Part shown: piece after piece, positions 59,625 to 64,000 of the stretch
Numbering within the stretch: the first letter of the stretch is position 1
How the letters are laid out: every line of letters starts with the position of its first letter
Made by a program: the position numbers and the translations under genes
Notes under the pieces: model-generated
What the model saw: only the letters and a program-made list of their open reading frames with translations
Told to the model about the DNA's origin: nothing
The model's database searches: none
Assembly: GCF_051521495.1 (NCBI RefSeq)
Contig: NZ_CP150355.1
Coordinates: 12,400,001-12,464,000, forward strand
From: Sorangium sp051521495
GTDB taxonomy: Bacteria > Myxococcota_A > Polyangia > Polyangiales > Polyangiaceae
DNA: 64,000 bases
Direction: 5' to 3'

Positions 59625-59822
59625 TCACGATAGCTGTTCACCGTCATCTTCCGGAGCGTTGAGCGCCACTCCCTCGAGCTCCGGCGGGACGCCGTGCAGC
59701 GCCAGCTGGTGTGACAGCCTCTCGTCGTTGAGCGGGCGCCGGCGCTCCTCCTTGTCTTCCTCGCGCAATCTCTCGATCACCGGATCGGAGATCATGAGCT
59801 CGACCCGATGATCCCGCGTCAT
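59625..59822 (-). CDS. possible small hydrophilic protein
   Basis: The ATG at 59822 gives 65 residues (MTRDHRVELMISDPVIERLR at the start, ending NAPEDDGEQLS) with charged helical character and no cysteine. There is no ribosome site. A GTG at 59849 would add nine residues. The protein-like composition is the only support. Confidence 0.4.
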   Translation of the reverse strand: MTRDHRVELMISDPVIERLREEDKEERRRPLNDERLSHQLALHGVPPELEGVALNAPEDDGEQLS

Positions 59823-60485
59823 CGATGGGCACGTCACATCCCCGCGCACCGGTTGTGGCGTTATGCCACGGGTAAATTACCGCGCCGCGCCATCCAGTTT
59901 GCGTATTGCGGCGCGACTCGAACCATGGTTAACCGTGGCGTCCCCGGACGCGCCGTGTCATCCGGCACGCCACGCGCGACGAGGCACGAGGGGAGGACTG
60001 GCTCGAGCACATGGTGACGGCGTGGAGGCGGCGATCGACGGTCGTCTCGACGGTCGATGGCCCGTCGATGCCTCGTTCGCGGCGTGAGGGGGGCTTGCGC
60101 GCGGGTGGAGTCATGGATTAGAACGTTCCCGCTCCGTCTTATGTTTTCTTACACCCATCGCTTGGAGCTCGTTTCTTCGCATGTTCGCGCCCTCGATCGG
60201 CGTTCGGCCTCGCTCGGGCGAGCGGCTCGACAGGGCTCTTCTGCCCGGCTGGCGCGCGCGCGGTCCTGCCCGTGAGGAGCTCCCTGCGCCGCGCGGGAGC
60301 GGCGGCCGGCCTGGAGCATGGGGTGACCTCCAGGCCTCCGAGCACGAGGCCTGCTATCTGCCGTCCCGCTCGAAGGTCTCGCGAGCGGCCGGCGCGCGGG
60401 GCTCATCCCGAACGACGCTTTGCTTGACTGTCACGGTTCACCTCAGAGCCCATCCTTCATCTCACTGACAAAGAGGGGAGCACCT
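59823..60485. other. 663-bp region upstream of the GH3 gene
   Basis: No secure gene is seen. The right end holds the ribosome site GAGGGGAG of the GH3 gene. Its remaining part has mixed, partly AT-richer composition and may include the promoter. Confidence 0.45.
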
Positions 60486-62702
60486 ATGCGCCTCACACGG
60501 TATGCAACATGGATCATGGCGGCGGCTGCTGTTCTCGCGCCGGCCGCCTGCGGCGACGACTCGTCCGACAACGCGACCAGCTCCGGCGCCGCGTCCGGCG
60601 CTGGCGCTAGCTCCGGGTCTGGCTCCGGCGCTGGCGCCGGCTCCGGCTCCGGCGCTGGTGCTAGCTCCGCCAGCAGCTCCGGGACCGGGGGCGGTGGCAC
60701 CGGCGGCAGCGACAGCACCGGCGGCAGCGACAGCACCGGCGGCAGCGACAGCACCGGCGCCGGCGGTGAAGGCGGTGGCCTCATCTCCTGCGACAACGGC
60801 TGGCCCGAGGTGCGGAGCGCGATCGCGCAGGATCCGGCGATCGAGGCGGCCGTCGCCGAGCTGGTCGGCAAGATGACCCTCGAGGAGAAGGTCGGCCAGA
60901 TGGTGCAGGCCGAGATCCAGAAGATCACGCCGGCCGAGGTGAAGCAGTACAACATCGGCTCCGTGCTGAACGGCGGCGGCTCCTGGCCGGGGAAGAGCAA
61001 CAACGCGACGGCGGCCGAGTGGGTGAAGCTCGCCGACGATTTCTACAACGCCTCGGTGGACACCAGCGGTGGCCGCGCGGGCATCCCGATCATCTGGGGA
61101 ATCGACGCGGTGCACGGCAACAACAATGTCCGCGGCGCCACGCTCTTCCCGCACAACATCGGCCTCGGCGCGGCGCACGACCCCGATCTGCTCGAGCGCA
61201 TCGGCGCCGCGACGGCGAAGGAGGTCCTTGCGACCGGGCTCGACTGGACCTTCGCCCCGACGCTCGCGACCGTGCGGGACGACCGCTGGGGCCGCACGTA
61301 CGAGGGCTACTCCGAAGATCCCGAGATCGTGAACGCCTATGCGGGCCGGATCGTGCAAGGCATCCAGGGCGCCGCGAACAGCCCTGATCTCCTCGGCGCG
61401 ATGCACGTCATCGCGACGGCCAAGCACTTCATGGGCGACGGCGGCACGGACAAGGGCGATGATCAGGGGAACAACCTCGCGACCGACACCGAGCTGTGCA
61501 AGATCCACGCTCAGGGCTACCTGTCGGCCATCCCGGCGGGCGCGCAGACCGTCATGGCGTCGTACAACAGCATCCGCGGCACGAAGATGCACGGGAACGG
61601 CGATCTGCTCACCGGGGTGCTGAAGGAGAAGTTCCACTTCGACGGCTTCGTCATCGGCGACTGGAACGGCCACGGGCAGGTGCCGGGCTGCACGAACTCC
61701 TCGTGCGCCGCCTCGATCAACGCCGGCGTGGACATGATCATGGTCCCGGACGACTGGAAGGCGTTCTACGAGAACACCCTCACTCAGGTGAAGGGGGGCC
61801 AGATCTCGATGGCGCGGGTCAACGACGCGGTGACGAGGATCTTGCGGGTCAAGATGCGGGCGGGGCTGCTCGGCCCGAAGAAGACCAAGCAAGCGCCGTC
61901 GAAGCGGATGTTCGCGGGCGACCAGTCGGTGCTCGGGCAAGCGGAGCACCGCGCCCTCGCGCGCGAGGCGGTCAGCAAGTCGCTCGTCCTCCTCAAGAAC
62001 GCCGGCAAGGTGCTGCCCCTCGCCCCGTCCGCCAAGGTGCTCGTCGCGGGCAAGTCCGCGGACAGCATCCCGAACCAGTGCGGTGGCTGGTCGCGGACGT
62101 GGCAGGGCACCGACGTCACGAACACTGACTTCCCTGGCGCGACGTCGATCTTCGCGGGGATCCAGCAGGCGGTGTCGGCAGGCGGCGGCCAGGCGATGCT
62201 GAGCGCCAACGGCTCCGCCGCCAACTCGGGGAACTTCGACGCGGCGATCGTGGTGATCGGCGAGACGCCCTATGCCGAGATGTACGGGGACATCCAGCTC
62301 GCGACGGACGACAACCCGCACGCGAAGACGCTGGAGCATGCGGTCTTCCACCCCGAGGATCTGCAGGTCCTCCAGGCGATCCGCACGACCGCGCCGGATC
62401 TGCCGATCGTGACGGTCTTCCTCTCGGGCCGTCCGCTCTACGTCAACAAGGAGCTGAACCGCTCGGACGCCTTCGTGGCCGCGTGGCTCCCGGGCACGGA
62501 GGGCGGCGGCGTGGCCGACGTGCTCTTCGGCAAGAAGCCGTTCCAGGGCAAGCTCTCGTATTCGTGGCCCGCGACCGATTGCCAGCGGGTCAACCGCGGG
62601 GAAGACGGCGCGCTGTTCCCCTACGGCTTCGGCCTGACGACGGGGGACCAGGACACGCTTGCGGCGCTCCCGGAAGCGTCCACGGCCAGCGGCTGCAACT
62701 GA
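60486..62702 (+). CDS. GH3-family beta-glucosidase/exo-glucanase, lipoprotein
   Basis: A 738-residue protein. Lipoprotein signal MAAAAVLAPAAC (Cys about 22) and a Gly/Ser/Thr linker of about 75 residues precede the two GH3 domains: TIM barrel with AVHGNNNVRGATLFPHNIGL, TAKHFMGDGGTDKGDDQGN and the nucleophile Asp in FVIGDWNGHG (about 392), then the sandwich domain with IVVIGETPYAE carrying the acid/base Glu. The motifs fit the exo-1,3/1,4-beta-glucanase subgroup (barley ExoI/ExoP-like). It should trim glucose from beta-glucans or cello-oligosaccharides at the cell surface. GAGGGGAG sits six bases before the ATG. Followed by a strong hairpin. Confidence 0.95.
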   Translation: MRLTRYATWIMAAAAVLAPAACGDDSSDNATSSGAASGAGASSGSGSGAGAGSGSGAGASSASSSGTGGGGTGGSDSTGGSDSTGGSDSTGAGGEGGGLISCDNGWPEVRSAIAQDPAIEAAVAELVGKMTLEEKVGQMVQAEIQKITPAEVKQYNIGSVLNGGGSWPGKSNNATAAEWVKLADDFYNASVDTSGGRAGIPIIWGIDAVHGNNNVRGATLFPHNIGLGAAHDPDLLERIGAATAKEVLATGLDWTFAPTLATVRDDRWGRTYEGYSEDPEIVNAYAGRIVQGIQGAANSPDLLGAMHVIATAKHFMGDGGTDKGDDQGNNLATDTELCKIHAQGYLSAIPAGAQTVMASYNSIRGTKMHGNGDLLTGVLKEKFHFDGFVIGDWNGHGQVPGCTNSSCAASINAGVDMIMVPDDWKAFYENTLTQVKGGQISMARVNDAVTRILRVKMRAGLLGPKKTKQAPSKRMFAGDQSVLGQAEHRALAREAVSKSLVLLKNAGKVLPLAPSAKVLVAGKSADSIPNQCGGWSRTWQGTDVTNTDFPGATSIFAGIQQAVSAGGGQAMLSANGSAANSGNFDAAIVVIGETPYAEMYGDIQLATDDNPHAKTLEHAVFHPEDLQVLQAIRTTAPDLPIVTVFLSGRPLYVNKELNRSDAFVAAWLPGTEGGGVADVLFGKKPFQGKLSYSWPATDCQRVNRGEDGALFPYGFGLTTGDQDTLAALPEASTASGCN

Positions 62703-62714
62703 GCCCATCCTTCG

Positions 62715-62746
62715 CGCCGCCGCCGCTCTCCTGAGCGGCGGCGGCG
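62715..62746 (+). terminator. terminator-like hairpin after the GH3 gene
   Basis: Perfect 13-bp GC stem (cgccgccgccgct / agcggcggcggcg) with a six-base loop, 12 bases after the GH3 stop. No T-run follows; a second palindrome gcccgccgcgcggcgggc lies at about 62773-62790. Confidence 0.6.
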
Positions 62747-62800
62747 TCCGTGTGACCGGCCAATGGGCCCAGCCCGCCGCGCGGCGGGCCGGGTCGCTGT

Positions 62801-62857
62801 CATCAGCGCATCAGCGCATCAGCGCATCAGCGCATCAGCGCATCAGCGCATCAGCGC
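62801..62857. repeat. 9-bp tandem repeat catcagcgc, about six copies
   Basis: Perfect copies of catcagcgc from 62801. The left part is intergenic; the right part is the C-terminal codons of the quinone oxidoreductase gene on the minus strand (stop at 62843). Confidence 0.93.
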
Positions 62858-63841
62858 GCCGCCGCCTCGCGCGGTCGTGAGCACCACCTTGCCTGTGGTC
62901 GCGCGGGACGCGACGGCCGTCATCGCCGCCTTCGCCTCCGCCATCGGCAGCGCAGCGGAGATGAGCGGCTTGATCGCGCCCCGGCCGTAGAGCGCGTAGA
63001 GCTCGTCTTGCGCGCTCCTCGTGAGGTCGGGCCGGGCGCGGCTGTAGGTGCCCCAGTAGAGGCCGATGACCGAGTAGTTCTTCACGAGCAGGTGGTTCGC
63101 GCGCGCCGCGGGGAAGCGGCCGGAGGCGAAGCCGATCACCACGATGCGGCCCTCGAAGGCGACGCATTTCGTCGACTGGTCGAAGACGTCGCCGCCGACG
63201 GGGTCGAAGACGATATCCGCCCCTCGGCCCGAGGTCCGCTCGTTCACGATGGCGACGAAGTCCTCGCGCCGGTAGTCGATCGCGACGTCCGCGCCGAGGG
63301 CGCGGCAGACCGCCGTCTTCTCCTCGCCGCCGGCGGTCGCGATGACGGTCGCGCCGGCCGCCTTGGCGAGCTGGATCGCCGCGCTGCCGACGCCGCCGGC
63401 GCCGGCGTGCACGAGGACCGTATCGCCCGGCTTGACGCCGGCGCGCCGGTGCAGCGCGAAATAGCCTGTCTGGTACGTGATGGTGATCGCCGCGGCGTCC
63501 TCGAACGGCATCGCGTCGGGGAGCGCGTAGGTGGTGCGCGGCCCAGCGATCGCGTGCGTCGCGTACCCCCCCGAGCCGGGGAGCGTCGCGGCCACGCGCG
63601 CGCCCGGCGGGAGCGACGGCTCCCGGCTCTCGACGACGACGCCGGCGACCTCGAAGCCGGGGGTGAACGGTGGAGTCGGCTTGACCTGGTGCGCGCCCGC
63701 CGTGAAGAGCACATCGGGGAAGTTGATCGCGGCGGCAGCGACCTCGATCCGGACCTCTCCCTCGGCGAGCGGGGGATCGTCCACCGCTTCCCAGACGAGG
63801 ATCTCGGGGGGACCGAAGGCGTGTCCGCGCCAGGCGTGCAT
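62843..63841 (-). CDS. NAD(P)H:quinone oxidoreductase, zeta-crystallin-like MDR
   Basis: A 332-residue medium-chain reductase without zinc ligands. AINFPDVLFTAG and FTPGFEVAGVV in the catalytic domain, and GDTVLVHAGAGGVGSAAIQLAKAAG as the nucleotide-binding loop, then GADVAIDYRREDF and VFDPVGGDVF. It probably reduces quinones or enones with NADPH. The extreme C-terminus (ALMR) is written by the 9-bp repeat, which continues past the stop. Starts at ATG 63841; MHAWRG is the normal family N-terminus. Convergent with GH3. Confidence 0.92.
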   Translation of the reverse strand: MHAWRGHAFGPPEILVWEAVDDPPLAEGEVRIEVAAAAINFPDVLFTAGAHQVKPTPPFTPGFEVAGVVVESREPSLPPGARVAATLPGSGGYATHAIAGPRTTYALPDAMPFEDAAAITITYQTGYFALHRRAGVKPGDTVLVHAGAGGVGSAAIQLAKAAGATVIATAGGEEKTAVCRALGADVAIDYRREDFVAIVNERTSGRGADIVFDPVGGDVFDQSTKCVAFEGRIVVIGFASGRFPAARANHLLVKNYSVIGLYWGTYSRARPDLTRSAQDELYALYGRGAIKPLISAALPMAEAKAAMTAVASRATTGKVVLTTARGGGALMR

Positions 63842-63939
63842 GGCCGCGGACCTTAGCAGAAAGCCCGGGCGATCCCGGCAGAAGCCGCGGCGCCGCCGCG
63901 CGCGCCAGAGATCCCCGGTGGGATCGCCGACGCGCGAGA

Positions 63940-64000
63940 TCAGCGGACGATCTCGATCCCGAGCTTCGCCGTCACGGAGCCCTGCTCCTGCCCGTCGAAC
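63940..64000 (-). CDS. C-terminal fragment of an unidentified protein, cut by window edge
   Basis: The last 19 codons before a TGA at 63940 on the minus strand: FDGQEQGSVTAKLGIEIVR. Codon third positions are GC-rich. The gene continues beyond the window. Not identifiable from this length. Confidence 0.5.
   Translation of the reverse strand, partial: FDGQEQGSVTAKLGIEIVR

Overview
The window is very GC-rich bacterial chromosome. It resembles a large-genome myxobacterium of the Sorangium/Polyangium type. The grounds are Hanks-type Ser/Thr kinases with long low-complexity linkers, many lipoproteins with Gly/Ser-rich linkers after the lipobox, a giant kinase/AAA-ATPase/GAF hybrid, a P450 beside a terpene synthase, and abundant minisatellite-like tandem repeats. 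This is inference from gene content, not a phylogenetic result. No rRNA, tRNA, CRISPR array or intact mobile element was seen.

Layout. 0-8.2 kb: end of a membrane Ser/Thr kinase, purM, a PhzF-family enzyme, a beta-propeller-like lipoprotein and a Nudix hydrolase. 8.2-12.6 kb: a DoxX protein, an operon of ECF sigma factor, zinc-type anti-sigma factor and CcdA-thioredoxin fusion, then a ThiO-like oxidase. 12.7-15.5 kb: a 32-bp repeat array running into a broken PIN-domain toxin gene, a degenerate ferredoxin-like protein, a membrane protein and a decayed copy of the Nudix gene. 15.5-21.3 kb: a large Rhs polymorphic toxin with a deaminase-like C-terminus, coupled to a less GC-rich 569-codon gene that is the immunity candidate. 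21.4-25.7 kb: a zinc-ribbon membrane protein, a small lipoprotein, ffh and a CBM9-like lipoprotein. 25.9-28.1 kb: a tetR-ferredoxin-P450 operon behind a palindromic operator. 28.1-30.7 kb: a decayed zone with a transposase-like remnant, a triple palindromic repeat, a trypsin-like gene carrying an in-frame stop and a 48-bp repeat array. 30.7-39 kb: a c-type-haem lipoprotein, a Uup-type ABC-F protein, an S46 peptidase and a second ABC-F gene of the antibiotic-resistance type, preceded by what looks like a complete translational attenuator. 39-44.3 kb: tetR-SDR operon, a gene-poor stretch, then P450 plus terpene synthase. 44.3-64 kb: the hybrid kinase with a C-terminal STAS domain, gamma-glutamyltransferase, a pseudokinase, a VOC protein, a response regulator, class III fructose bisphosphatase, a repeat-rich cytochrome lipoprotein, a GH3 beta-glucosidase, a quinone oxidoreductase and the end of one more gene.

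Themes. Several genes suit a social, antibiotic-rich soil life: the polymorphic toxin/immunity pair, the inducible-looking ABC-F, two P450 systems, a terpene synthase and secreted hydrolases. Signalling proteins dominate by length. The strongest candidates for something undescribed are the Rhs deaminase toxin with its unusual partner, and the ABC-F leader in which a five-codon upstream ORF ends inside a helix that would hide the Shine-Dalgarno.
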